From contig DHQL01000002.1 in the NCBI GenBank assembly GCA_002408085.1, positions 1 through 64,000 on the forward strand: DNA of 64,000 bases, in the 5' to 3' direction. Numbering within the stretch: the stretch's first letter is position 1; the number at the start of each line of letters is the position of its first letter. The notes under the pieces were generated by a model. It was given only the letters and a program-made list of their open reading frames with translations, made no database searches and was not told the origin of the DNA. Origin of the DNA: Spirochaeta sp. UBA5339. GTDB taxonomy: Bacteria > Spirochaetota > Spirochaetia > DSM-2461. Positions 51,437 to 60,086 of this stretch are shown piece by piece. The position numbers and the translations under genes are program-made.

Positions 51437-52972
51437 ATGCAAACTATAGAGAATCAAGTTTTTAAAACATCCATTGCGGAAGACATGCAGGATCTGCTCT
51501 CAATTTCTTCAGGACTCAGTCAGTATAGGGCAGAGGAGGTCAACAGACCCCTGCTTGGGCGGCTGAATCTTGAATCATCCCGCTGTGAAGAGCTTCTGGA
51601 TGCCTACGGGGCACAGCAGAACACCCAGTGGAGCCCTCTGAGGAAGATAACCGCCGTTATCAAGGCCTTTTCGCGGATCGGCTACAGCCTTCTCCATATA
51701 AAAAATGCCGCGCCCTCCTACTCTCTGGTGCAGCTGGATGAAGATTTCGAGCTGTCAACGGACAATATGATCGCCTCTATCTTTGCCATTCTGATAAAAT
51801 CATGTAATGAAATATGCAAACTGAACCAGTCCCTTGATATCAACCATGATCTGAAACCCATGGACAGTTACCGTTTCGGAGAGAATGAGGTACTGGGACG
51901 GCTGCTCTCGGACAGAGTCAGAAAAGAATCCAAAGCCCCCGGAAAGACCGCGGTCTATCTGGCTACCTCCTTCCTCAATCTGGCGGAAGAGAGCATTATG
52001 CTGAAGATCTACAAGAAACTGAATGAGGAGGAATACTCCTCAGCCATTCCCGAAGAGGTTTCCGAGGAAAAACTGAGGCTTCTGGAGAACAAGTTCCACA
52101 ACCTTCAGTCTCTCTATGATACCTACCTGTCCGGTTCGGATGTGGCAAAAAAGGACCCCAGTCTTCCCGTACTGCGGGGCCATATTTCAGTCGTCTACCA
52201 CCTTCTGGAGTGCGCCACCAATCTGACCCACTACTATGAGCGTCACAGCCTCTACTTCCATGAAAAGACAGTTCTGGAGCCTCCTGTTCTGGATAAGGAT
52301 CTCCTGAGCTACCTGATGAAGTACTTCATCTCCTTTCCAGAGCGTTATATTCTGGCCTCCCAGAAGCTCTGCAAGGAGATCCTGAAACACTATGCCGAGA
52401 TGGGAGAGATTGAGGTTCCCATTCCCAACTACCGTGGATTTCATGTCCGTCCTTCCACACTTATCGCCAAGATTGTCGTCCACTACGGAAGCGATGTGAC
52501 CATGACCCTCGGAAGCAACGACTACAACGCCTCCATGCCCCTGGAACTCTTCAGGGCCAACGAGGAGATCAACCAGGTGAAGCGCAAAAGCGTCTCCGAG
52601 TGCCTGGTCAACCATAAGCTGATCGCCCAGGACATCTCGGCACAGTACGACACTCCCCTGATGAAGAAGATTCTCCGCATCGTCTTCCTTGACCTTCTGG
52701 AAAAGCAGAAGATCATGATCTACGACAACAACTTCTCCTTTGAGGATCTGACCCCCCTGGAGAACGAAACTTTGGGAGAGTTTGCCAAACGGGGAATCGC
52801 CCTCTATCTGGCCATGGGAAAAATCGATATTGTCAGCGATACCAAGGTAATCTTCAAGGGAGATAAGAGAGTCCTTCAGGACCTGGAGACCCTGGCCAAC
52901 CACGGATACGGAGAGGACAAGTTCGGCAACAACATCGTTCTCCCGCCCTCCCTCTCGTATCTGAGGCGTTAA
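51437..52972 (+). CDS. Large helical protein with an embedded HPr-like domain
   Basis: A 511-residue cytoplasmic protein. Residues 1-325 are mostly helical and unrecognised. Residues about 325-395 match HPr, the phosphocarrier of the PEP phosphotransferase system: IPNYRGFHVRPSTLIAKIVVHYG, with His336 at the phosphorylation position. The Ser46 region is altered (NASMPLELF). A C-terminal helical region (about 400-511) follows. No PTS enzymes are next to it, so a regulatory or phospho-sensing role is more likely than sugar uptake. A strong terminator closes the unit. Confidence 0.72.
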   Translation: MQTIENQVFKTSIAEDMQDLLSISSGLSQYRAEEVNRPLLGRLNLESSRCEELLDAYGAQQNTQWSPLRKITAVIKAFSRIGYSLLHIKNAAPSYSLVQLDEDFELSTDNMIASIFAILIKSCNEICKLNQSLDINHDLKPMDSYRFGENEVLGRLLSDRVRKESKAPGKTAVYLATSFLNLAEESIMLKIYKKLNEEEYSSAIPEEVSEEKLRLLENKFHNLQSLYDTYLSGSDVAKKDPSLPVLRGHISVVYHLLECATNLTHYYERHSLYFHEKTVLEPPVLDKDLLSYLMKYFISFPERYILASQKLCKEILKHYAEMGEIEVPIPNYRGFHVRPSTLIAKIVVHYGSDVTMTLGSNDYNASMPLELFRANEEINQVKRKSVSECLVNHKLIAQDISAQYDTPLMKKILRIVFLDLLEKQKIMIYDNNFSFEDLTPLENETLGEFAKRGIALYLAMGKIDIVSDTKVIFKGDKRVLQDLETLANHGYGEDKFGNNIVLPPSLSYLRR

Positions 52973-53011
52973 GGTTCACGCCTGAAGCAGGAGATCAAGG
53001 ATTAGAAAAAG

Positions 53012-53044
53012 CAAAGCCCCCGGATGCCCGGAGGCCTTTTTTTT
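53012..53044 (+). terminator. Rho-independent terminator after the HPr-domain gene
   Basis: An 8-pair stem with one mismatch (GCCCCCGG 53016-53023 with CCGGAGGC 53028-53035) and a 4-base loop is followed by eight T (53037-53044). Confidence 0.85.
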
Positions 53045-53112
53045 GTCTGTTTTCATATGACGGAACCGGGCAGCTTCTCAGGAGCCCGGCTGCCCTGAAG
53101 GCAGTCCTGGTA

Positions 53113-55692
53113 TTAAAGGGTCGAAGAGAAAACCAGTCCCTCTGCTCCCTTGCGGCAGTAGATGGTGTCCCCCTCATTGAAATGTCCCGCCAGAAGTTCT
53201 TTGGAAAGAGGGTTCTGAATCAGGTTCTGAACCGCCCGACGCAGGGGCCTTGCTCCGAATACGGGATCAAAACCCTCCCCGGCCAGCCAGTCCAGAGCCC
53301 CGTCATCGATATCAAACTTGATCTTCTTCTCCTCAAGACGCTCGGTCAGGGTGCTTACAAGGAGCCGGACAATACCCCGGATATGCTCCTTCTGCAGGCT
53401 GTTGAAGGTGATGATATCATCGATCCTGTTCAGGAACTCGGGCTTGAAGTTTTTCTTAAGCATCTCCCGCAGCAGCTCATCGGTCTCATCCCCGGCACCC
53501 CGCTCCAGAATAATTTCGGAGCCCAGGTTGCTGGTCATAATGATAATGGCGTTCCGGAAGTCCACCACCCTTCCCTGGCTGTCCGTCAGACGGCCGTCGT
53601 CCAGCAGCTGCAGAAGGATGTTGAATACATCGGGATGGGCCTTCTCGATCTCGTCGAAGAGAACAACCGAATAGGGCCTGCGGCGGACCGCCTCGGTAAG
53701 CTGTCCCCCCTCCTCATAACCAACGTATCCGGGAGGCGCTCCCACAAGGCGGGAGACGGCAAACTTCTCCATATACTCGCTCATATCGATCCTGGTCAGG
53801 GCCTTCTCATCGTTGAAGAGAAAGTCCGCCAGGGTCTTGGCCAGCTCCGTTTTTCCCACACCAGTGGGTCCGAGGAAGATAAATGACCCAAGGGGACGTC
53901 CCAGGTCGGAAAGGCCGCTCTTGTTGCGTCTGATGGCGTCAGAGACCGCCTGCACCGCCTGCTCCTGCCCGAGAACTCTCTGTTCCAGGGTCTCTTCGAG
54001 AACAAGGTACTTCTCCTTCTCTGAACTGAGCATCTTGCTCACCGGAATTCCAGTCCAGGTGGAGACGACCCGTGCGATGTCCTCCTCCCCTACTTCCTCC
54101 CGCAGAAGGCTGCGCTCGCCCTGTATGCGGTTCAGCTCCAGACTGGCAGCTGCCAGTTCGGCCTGGGCCTGGGGAATGGCGCCGTGTTTGATCTCGGCGG
54201 CCCCGGCCAGATTGCCCTCTCTCTCATACTGGGCCTCCTGACGCTTCAGCTCCTCAAGCTTCGACTTCCCCTCTCTGATGCCGTCGATCACGCCCTTCTC
54301 GTTCTGCCACTGCAGATGGAGGGAGTCCCGCTCGGCCTGAAGGTCTCCCAGGGTCTTCGAGATGACGGCCAGGCGCTCTTTGGAGCCCTCGTCGGTCTCC
54401 CTGGAGAGGGACTGCTTCTCGATCTCAAGCTGGAGAATCTTCCGCTGAAGACGATCCAGCTCCACAGGCTGGCTCTCGATCTCCATCTTCAGACGGCTTG
54501 CTGCCTCATCCACCAGGTCGATGGCCTTGTCCGGCAGAAAGCGCGAGGTGATATAGCGGTCAGAGAGGACCGCGGCGGAGATAAGAGCCTCGTCCCTGAT
54601 CCGGACACCGTGGTGGACCTCATAGCGGTCCTTGATCCCCCTGAGAATGGTGATGGAGTCCTCCACACTGGGCTCGGAGGTGTAGACCTGCTGGAAGCGG
54701 CGCTCGAAGGCCGGGTCCTTCTCGATATGTTTGCGGTACTCGTCCAGGGTGGTGGCTCCGATGGTGCGGAGCTCTCCCCTTGCCAGAGCCGGTTTCAGCA
54801 GGTTCGAGGCGTCTGTAGACCCCTCAGCGGCACCTGCACCCATAATGGTATGAAGTTCATCGATAAAGAGAATGATCTGTCCATCGGCCTTGGTGATCTC
54901 CTGGATGACTGCTTTAAGACGTTCCTCAAACTCCCCGCGGAACTTGGCTCCCGCTACCAGAGCTCCGAGGTCCAGGGCCAGAAGCTGTTTGTCCTTCAGG
55001 GAGTCGGGAACGTCGCCCTCGACGATGCGCCGTGCAAGGCCTTCGGCGATGGCGGTCTTACCCACACCGGGCTCACCGATAAGAACGGGGTTGTTCTTGG
55101 TCCGTCTGGAAAGAACCTGCATCACCCGGCGGATCTCCTCGTCCCGGCCGATCACCGGGTCCAGTTTGTCCTTACGGGCCAGGGCGGTCAGGTCCCGGCA
55201 GTAGCGGTCCAGCACCTGGTACTGGCCTTCGGGGTTCTCACTGGTCACTCTCTGGGAGCCGCGGATGGAGACCAGGGCCTTCAGCACCGCATCCCGGGTC
55301 ACCCCGTGGTGCTGAAGCAGACGTCCGCCGCTGTCTGATGAGGCGGTCATGGCCAGAAGCATATGCTCAGTGGAGATATACTCGTCCTTTAGGCCCGTTG
55401 CCTCCTGCTCGGCCTTCTGAAAGATCTTTCTGATGGCCGGTGATGCGGAACTCTCCACGGAGTCCCCGTAGGCCCTGGGTTTGGTCTGAAGGGTGCGGCT
55501 CAGTTCCTCCTTCAGGGACTCCTTATGGATGCCAAGGCGGTCCATAAGGGGCGGAATAACACCGTCAGCCTGCTCCATCAGGGCCAGGAGGAGGTGCTCC
55601 TCGTCAATAAGGCTGTGATTATATCTCTGTGCCAGTCTGGAAGCATCGGCTACTGCTTCCTGGGCTTTTACTGTAAAATTCTGCGGTGCCAT
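53113..55692 (-). CDS. clpB: ATP-dependent disaggregase ClpB
   Basis: An 859-residue Hsp100 chaperone that rescues aggregated proteins with DnaK. The N-domain (1-145) has two Clp repeats. NBD1 has Walker A GEPGVGKT (206-213) and LFIDELHTIMGAG. A long middle coiled coil (about 400-520) is present, and NBD2 has GPTGVGKTELAKTLA (about 605) and LFDEIEKAHPDVFN. GAGGA precedes the ATG. A good promoter lies upstream but no CIRCE element. Confidence 0.97.
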   Translation of the reverse strand: MAPQNFTVKAQEAVADASRLAQRYNHSLIDEEHLLLALMEQADGVIPPLMDRLGIHKESLKEELSRTLQTKPRAYGDSVESSASPAIRKIFQKAEQEATGLKDEYISTEHMLLAMTASSDSGGRLLQHHGVTRDAVLKALVSIRGSQRVTSENPEGQYQVLDRYCRDLTALARKDKLDPVIGRDEEIRRVMQVLSRRTKNNPVLIGEPGVGKTAIAEGLARRIVEGDVPDSLKDKQLLALDLGALVAGAKFRGEFEERLKAVIQEITKADGQIILFIDELHTIMGAGAAEGSTDASNLLKPALARGELRTIGATTLDEYRKHIEKDPAFERRFQQVYTSEPSVEDSITILRGIKDRYEVHHGVRIRDEALISAAVLSDRYITSRFLPDKAIDLVDEAASRLKMEIESQPVELDRLQRKILQLEIEKQSLSRETDEGSKERLAVISKTLGDLQAERDSLHLQWQNEKGVIDGIREGKSKLEELKRQEAQYEREGNLAGAAEIKHGAIPQAQAELAAASLELNRIQGERSLLREEVGEEDIARVVSTWTGIPVSKMLSSEKEKYLVLEETLEQRVLGQEQAVQAVSDAIRRNKSGLSDLGRPLGSFIFLGPTGVGKTELAKTLADFLFNDEKALTRIDMSEYMEKFAVSRLVGAPPGYVGYEEGGQLTEAVRRRPYSVVLFDEIEKAHPDVFNILLQLLDDGRLTDSQGRVVDFRNAIIIMTSNLGSEIILERGAGDETDELLREMLKKNFKPEFLNRIDDIITFNSLQKEHIRGIVRLLVSTLTERLEEKKIKFDIDDGALDWLAGEGFDPVFGARPLRRAVQNLIQNPLSKELLAGHFNEGDTIYCRKGAEGLVFSSTL

Positions 55693-55726
55693 AATTCCTC
55701 ATCCTCCGACCTTTCTATAGGGATCT

Positions 55727-55748
55727 GCCGGCCTGTCATACCGCCGGC
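55727..55748 (-). promoter_or_regulatory. Stem-loop in the clpB leader
   Basis: A 6-bp GCCGGC stem with a 10-base loop (55727-55732 with 55743-55748) lies about 35-56 bases before the clpB start, downstream of its candidate promoter. It may influence clpB mRNA stability or translation. The role is unproven. Confidence 0.4.
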
Positions 55749-55782
55749 TCCTTCAGGTCAATAATGAATTTTCTATAACCAT

Positions 55783-55811
55783 AAAATACTGCCCGAATCT
55801 CCGCCGGTCAA
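55783..55811 (-). promoter_or_regulatory. Candidate clpB promoter
   Basis: TTGACC (55806-55811) and TATTTT (55783-55788) with a 17-base spacer on the minus strand, about 90 bases before the start. The match is to housekeeping-type promoters; no heat-shock sigma or CIRCE motif is evident. Confidence 0.6.
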
Positions 55812-55861
55812 ATCTGAACAATCAAATTAATTGGAAAGAGGAAATAAAAAAGAGTACATTG

Positions 55862-55889
55862 TCTGTATTCCCCATAGGAATGACAGACC
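55862..55889 (+). promoter_or_regulatory. Inverted repeat before the DUF3783-like gene
   Basis: GTCTGTATTCC (55862-55872) pairs with GGAATGACAGAC (55878-55889) with one bulged base around a 5-base loop, ending 19 bases before ATG 55909. It could be an operator or an mRNA stem controlling this small gene. Confidence 0.45.
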
Positions 55890-55908
55890 AATAGAGAAAG
55901 GATCAAAG

Positions 55909-56331
55909 ATGCTGCAGGAATTGTGCTTATTCAGAGGATTTACAAAAGATCAGGCAGGTCAGGCCCTGGAACTGCTTAAGGCAGAGGGCGGAGAGTTTAA
56001 TACAAGTTTTGCCCCGATGACAGAGAAGATGCGGGACATGAAGATGCAGGAGATTCTGGAAACCATGTTCGGAGGCTCGCATCCCGGGGGAGATCCCCTG
56101 CGGGAAGGCCACAGGGTCGTGATTATGGCAGTCGGGTCCAAACAGCGGGCGGTATCGGTTATGAGGAGTATCAAGTCCGTCTCCCCGGACCCTCAGGATA
56201 TTGTCTTCGCCATGGTCACAGAGACAGCCATGAAGTGGACCCTGCAGGAGTACATTGACCATGTTTCAGAGGAGCATGAGTATATGAAGACCCACAATCC
56301 CGCCGATGATCCGGATATGAAGAAAATCTGA
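55909..56331 (+). CDS. DUF3783-like small protein
   Basis: A 140-residue cytoplasmic protein. The C-terminal part (FAMVTETAMKWTLQEYIDHVSEEHEYM) matches the pattern of DUF3783, whose function is unknown. ATG 55909 with AAAGGA upstream is preferred to an earlier in-frame start at 55831 that would read through the inverted repeat. It is divergent from clpB and convergent with the propeller protein gene. Confidence 0.7.
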   Translation: MLQELCLFRGFTKDQAGQALELLKAEGGEFNTSFAPMTEKMRDMKMQEILETMFGGSHPGGDPLREGHRVVIMAVGSKQRAVSVMRSIKSVSPDPQDIVFAMVTETAMKWTLQEYIDHVSEEHEYMKTHNPADDPDMKKI

Positions 56332-56384
56332 TACTTTTTCATAGAGCGCCTGCTGCCGTGGAGAACAGTCTCCAGGCAGGGCGG

Positions 56385-59300
56385 CTACTTCCAGTCTGGT
56401 ACTATCAGACGGATCACAGCAACACCTTCCATATCGGCGGCATAGATCCAGTTCCCCGCAAGGACTGCATCAACTGCAAAAACATCCTGACAGACCGAGA
56501 CCTTCATCAATTGTCTGTCGCTGCTCAGGCGGTAGACCGAAATCCCGTTGATCCCTTCGGACAGACAGAGGAGATCACCCTGAAGCTGTATGCTTTCGGC
56601 CTTTACGCCCTGTATTTCCGCAACAAGGGAGGGACTCTCAGGATTCCTGACATCAAGAAGTGAAACTCCCCGGTTGTGCAGAATAAAGAGATCTTCACCT
56701 GCAAGAAGAATCTGCCGTATCCCCTTATATTCGCTGAAGCGCTGAATCTCCTGAAACTGCCCTCCTATCCGCTCTGCTATAATCAGACCGTCTCTGTTGT
56801 CTCCCAGAAAGAGAGTACTGCCGTAAAAGGCTGCATCCCTGAGATCGGAGGAGTAGAACCGGGAGGCGTAACTGAGCTCACTGCCTCTGTTCAAAAACAG
56901 CAGTCCCTCCTGTGAAGAGACAACCGCCAGCTGTCCGCCGTAGGGAAGAATCCGCCGGGTCCGACCGTTTACACCGTAACTGCCCACAGGTACCGAGCTC
57001 TCCTCATCCAGATTGAATATCTTCACCCCGCCGGGACCGTCTGCCACATATAGGGTGCGGTCCATAATCAGAATATCCTCGGCGAATTCGCTTTCAAAAT
57101 GTCTGACCGGAGGGGCCGTTCCCATTCTGTCGGGACTCTCAGCGCTGTAGAGGGCAACACCCCCCTGCCTGTCCGCGACCCAGAGATCATTTCCGTCACT
57201 GAGCAGCCCGTAGGCCCGGCCCGGAGTCTCCCAGCGCTGCTGAACAAAGGACTGGCCGAAGAGATAGGTTCTGACCACCTTCATGCCCGTCACATCTGCC
57301 AGCAGGGCATAATCATCAGCCATAGCCACAGCCCTGATATCGGTACCTCCGAATATGCCGTAACTTGCAGGAGCTTCAGGACGGCTGATATCCACCACCT
57401 TCATCCCCCCGCGGCCGTCGGCGATCATGGCAAAGTCCTCCCAGATCTGAATCATCCTGGCATCCACTGAATCAAAGCGGCTTACCTTCCTCCACTCACC
57501 GCTTTCCAGAACCCTGTAGATCTGCATCCCCTCTTCACCGCAGGCCAGATAGGCATAGCCCTCTCTGACCAGAACATCATAAACAGGGGTTTCATCCAGC
57601 ACATTCACTGTCCGGGGGTTATAGGGGTTGGATATATCAAGGAGGGACAGACCTGAATCTCCTCCCGCCGCGTAGAGCAGGTCCCCCTCCAGTTCCAGCT
57701 GAGAAGCCTTCAGTTCCAGCAGGCTGCTCAGGCGCTGTGGATTCTGCCTGTCGGTGATATCAAAGATCTGGAGCCCCTGAAGGGAGTCGGCCAGATAGAC
57801 AAGGTTGTCCCGACCGGCGATGGAAACGGCAGCGGGGGTCACCCGGGAAAGAACAGTATAGGGACGGGTCGGTTCCTCAATATTGACCAGCTGAAAGCCC
57901 TCTGCCCCCGAAGCAAGATAGAGGTAGTCCTCGCCCTGATAGACATCCACGACTCCCTTCTGGTCCAGAAAACCGATGCTCTGGGGCTTCTGGGGAACCG
58001 AGATGTCCATTATATGGAATCCGCCCTCACCGGCTGCCACATAGGCATAGGAGCCGGAAACCCTGATCTGCTCGGGAACAATCTGCCTGTAGTGAGAAGC
58101 CAGAGTGATCTTCTCTGAGGGAGACTCTACGCTGGCCGCAGGAACCTCATAACTCAAGGGGCCCGGTACATCCGCCGGCTCAATGCGGTAGTAGTAGCCG
58201 GTTCCGTAGGTGGCTGTGGCATCAATATACTCACTCCCCCCGGCTTCACCGATAAGAGTAAACTCATCTTCCTCCTCTGTACGCCTCCAGATCCGGAAGC
58301 TGTCGGTGCCGGGAATTCCGGCCCAGCTGAGCCTGACCTGCTCGAAGCCCCCCTCGGCCCGAAGCTCCAGGGTACCCGGTGCAAGGGGAACCGCTTCAAG
58401 AACCTCCGACCAGAAACGGCCCTCCTCAGTGAGGATCTCCAGCCTGGCCCTGTAGCGCCTGCCGTTGACCGTCCGGTCCAGCACCAGAGGAGCCTTGACC
58501 TGATTGAAAACAGTACCCTCTACGGGATCACCCGAGTCACTGAGGTAGAGATTCTGCTCCAGGCTTTCCGGAATCTGGTCCCAGTTGAACATCAGACGGC
58601 CGTCCTGGGGTGTCATGGCAAAACTGGGGATATCCCCCTCTCCCGGAACCAGAGAGAGCCGCAGTTCCGAGGAGGTTCCGTTGTTCCCTCTGGCTGTCAG
58701 CTGCAGCACCTGAACACCCTGCCTCTGTCTCATATCCAGTACAAGCTGAAAATCACCGATTGAAGTGAAATCGATGGGGCCTCTCAAGACCTCCTCACCC
58801 AGGCTCCTGTCCTGAGCAACCAGTAGATAGGAAAGGGACTCAATCCCTTCAAGACCGTCGATCCCCCTGTAGCTGTCCTCCAGAGTTCCCTTTACTGTAA
58901 AAAGAGCACCGTAACTCCGCTGCTCTTCTTCTCTGTCCGGTATAATCCGGGGAGGTATGCTTCCGTCCTCCAGCACCAGAACCAGCTGCCTGGTTCTGCC
59001 GGCAAAGTCTTCGGATTCCAGAATGAGTTTCTGGGTTCCTTTCAGGCCTCCCGTCATCAGGTCCATCTGAAAGTATCCGTCCTCATCCATAAAGACAGTA
59101 TTGGAGTAGTCGCCCAGAGCCGGGATCTTCCAGCTTAAGGAGCGTACTCTCCCCTCTTCATCGGCACCCTCTGCAGGAAGGCACTGTCCCTCAAGAAGGA
59201 CCGAGGAGCTGTAATAGCCTCCGGATACGGGGCTTGTCAGGGTGATAAAAGGACCTTCGGTCGGCTGAGCCTCGGGCTCCTGAGGGGGATCAGCAGGCAG

Positions 59301-60086
59301 CTCTACTGCCGGGGGCTCCTCTTCGGGAGCAGCTGTGATAATCGGGGCTTCCTCTGCTGTAGGCTCCTCTACCGGTACAGCCGCGATAACCGGAGCGTCC
59401 TCCGCTGGAGGCTCCTCTACCGGTACAGCCACGATAACCGGAGCTTCCTCCGCTGGAGGCTCCTCTACCGGTACAGCCACGATAACCGGGGCTTCCTCCG
59501 CCGGGGGCTCCTCTTCGGGAACAGTCTCCACGGGGACTACAGCGATAGCCGGCTTATCAGAGAGATCTTTCTTCGGAGGATCAATTCTCTCCCCTATCTC
59601 GGGAAACAGACTCCGCCAGTCATCGGGAATAAGAGCGTACCGGTTTTGAATTAGAACAGGATCATCCGCAGGTTCGGAATCATCAGGCTGCTCCGCCGTA
59701 TCCTCAGACACACCCGGTGGAACTGCCCGAAAATCATCTCTGCCGTAGGGAATAAGAGAGTTGTCGATAACAAAGACCAGATCTTCAAGTTTCAGGGATT
59801 TCTCAGTCCTTGAATAAACAGGTTCCCCGGTATCTCCACCGGTAAGAGGTGAAACGGTGCTTGCCGGCGGAGTACTTTCCATATCGCCCTCCGGGGGGGG
59901 ATCTTTCAGGTCAGATGGTTCAATCCCGGGAGAACTGATCTGCGCGACTTCGGGTTCTGCGGCCTCCAGGATCTCCACTCTGGAAGGAGGAGACTGAGGG
60001 ACGTCCTCCGGGCTCCGTACAAGAAGGACAACCCCGCCTATGATCAGGACCGCCGCCGGAACCGCAATAAGAGCTTTCTTCATCAT
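56385..60086 (-). CDS. Anchored periplasmic protein with 14 LVIVD-type propeller repeats
   Basis: A 1233-residue protein. An N-terminal membrane anchor (about 4-24) is followed by a long Pro/Glu-rich linker (about 30-280) that includes four 16-residue tandem repeats. Ig-like beta domains (about 285-560) and an Fn3 domain (about 565-650, VRLSWAGIPGTDSFRIWRR) come next. Fourteen repeats of about 40 residues from about 665 to the end share the pattern YxxAxGxxGxxIxDIxxPxxP, as in YAYVAAGEGGFHIMDIS and DLLYAAGGDSGLSLLDIS. Fourteen is twice seven, so two seven-bladed propellers are likely. The start overlaps the stop of the upstream Ig-repeat gene (ATGA), so the pair is translated together and probably works together. 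Confidence 0.82.
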   Translation of the reverse strand: MMKKALIAVPAAVLIIGGVVLLVRSPEDVPQSPPSRVEILEAAEPEVAQISSPGIEPSDLKDPPPEGDMESTPPASTVSPLTGGDTGEPVYSRTEKSLKLEDLVFVIDNSLIPYGRDDFRAVPPGVSEDTAEQPDDSEPADDPVLIQNRYALIPDDWRSLFPEIGERIDPPKKDLSDKPAIAVVPVETVPEEEPPAEEAPVIVAVPVEEPPAEEAPVIVAVPVEEPPAEDAPVIAAVPVEEPTAEEAPIITAAPEEEPPAVELPADPPQEPEAQPTEGPFITLTSPVSGGYYSSSVLLEGQCLPAEGADEEGRVRSLSWKIPALGDYSNTVFMDEDGYFQMDLMTGGLKGTQKLILESEDFAGRTRQLVLVLEDGSIPPRIIPDREEEQRSYGALFTVKGTLEDSYRGIDGLEGIESLSYLLVAQDRSLGEEVLRGPIDFTSIGDFQLVLDMRQRQGVQVLQLTARGNNGTSSELRLSLVPGEGDIPSFAMTPQDGRLMFNWDQIPESLEQNLYLSDSGDPVEGTVFNQVKAPLVLDRTVNGRRYRARLEILTEEGRFWSEVLEAVPLAPGTLELRAEGGFEQVRLSWAGIPGTDSFRIWRRTEEEDEFTLIGEAGGSEYIDATATYGTGYYYRIEPADVPGPLSYEVPAASVESPSEKITLASHYRQIVPEQIRVSGSYAYVAAGEGGFHIMDISVPQKPQSIGFLDQKGVVDVYQGEDYLYLASGAEGFQLVNIEEPTRPYTVLSRVTPAAVSIAGRDNLVYLADSLQGLQIFDITDRQNPQRLSSLLELKASQLELEGDLLYAAGGDSGLSLLDISNPYNPRTVNVLDETPVYDVLVREGYAYLACGEEGMQIYRVLESGEWRKVSRFDSVDARMIQIWEDFAMIADGRGGMKVVDISRPEAPASYGIFGGTDIRAVAMADDYALLADVTGMKVVRTYLFGQSFVQQRWETPGRAYGLLSDGNDLWVADRQGGVALYSAESPDRMGTAPPVRHFESEFAEDILIMDRTLYVADGPGGVKIFNLDEESSVPVGSYGVNGRTRRILPYGGQLAVVSSQEGLLFLNRGSELSYASRFYSSDLRDAAFYGSTLFLGDNRDGLIIAERIGGQFQEIQRFSEYKGIRQILLAGEDLFILHNRGVSLLDVRNPESPSLVAEIQGVKAESIQLQGDLLCLSEGINGISVYRLSSDRQLMKVSVCQDVFAVDAVLAGNWIYAADMEGVAVIRLIVPDWK
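59335..59526 (-). repeat. Four 48-bp tandem coding repeats
   Basis: Units begin at 59335, 59383, 59431 and 59479, each exactly 48 bp, encoding variants of the 16-residue VPVEEPPAEEAPVIVA. A degenerate fifth unit precedes them (59287-59334). Copies 2-4 are nearly identical, which fits recent slippage or unequal crossover. They extend the stalk-like linker of the propeller protein. Confidence 0.9.

Noticed and set aside
54184..55338. Plus-strand open frame of 384 codons
   Set aside because: It is antisense to clpB, with no recognisable domain and no start signal.
55693..55908. CIRCE element controlling clpB
   Set aside because: No TTAGCACTC-N9-GAGTGCTAA or close variant is present.
59335..59526. 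CRISPR-like array
   Set aside because: The 48-bp units abut with no spacers, keep the reading frame and code for protein.
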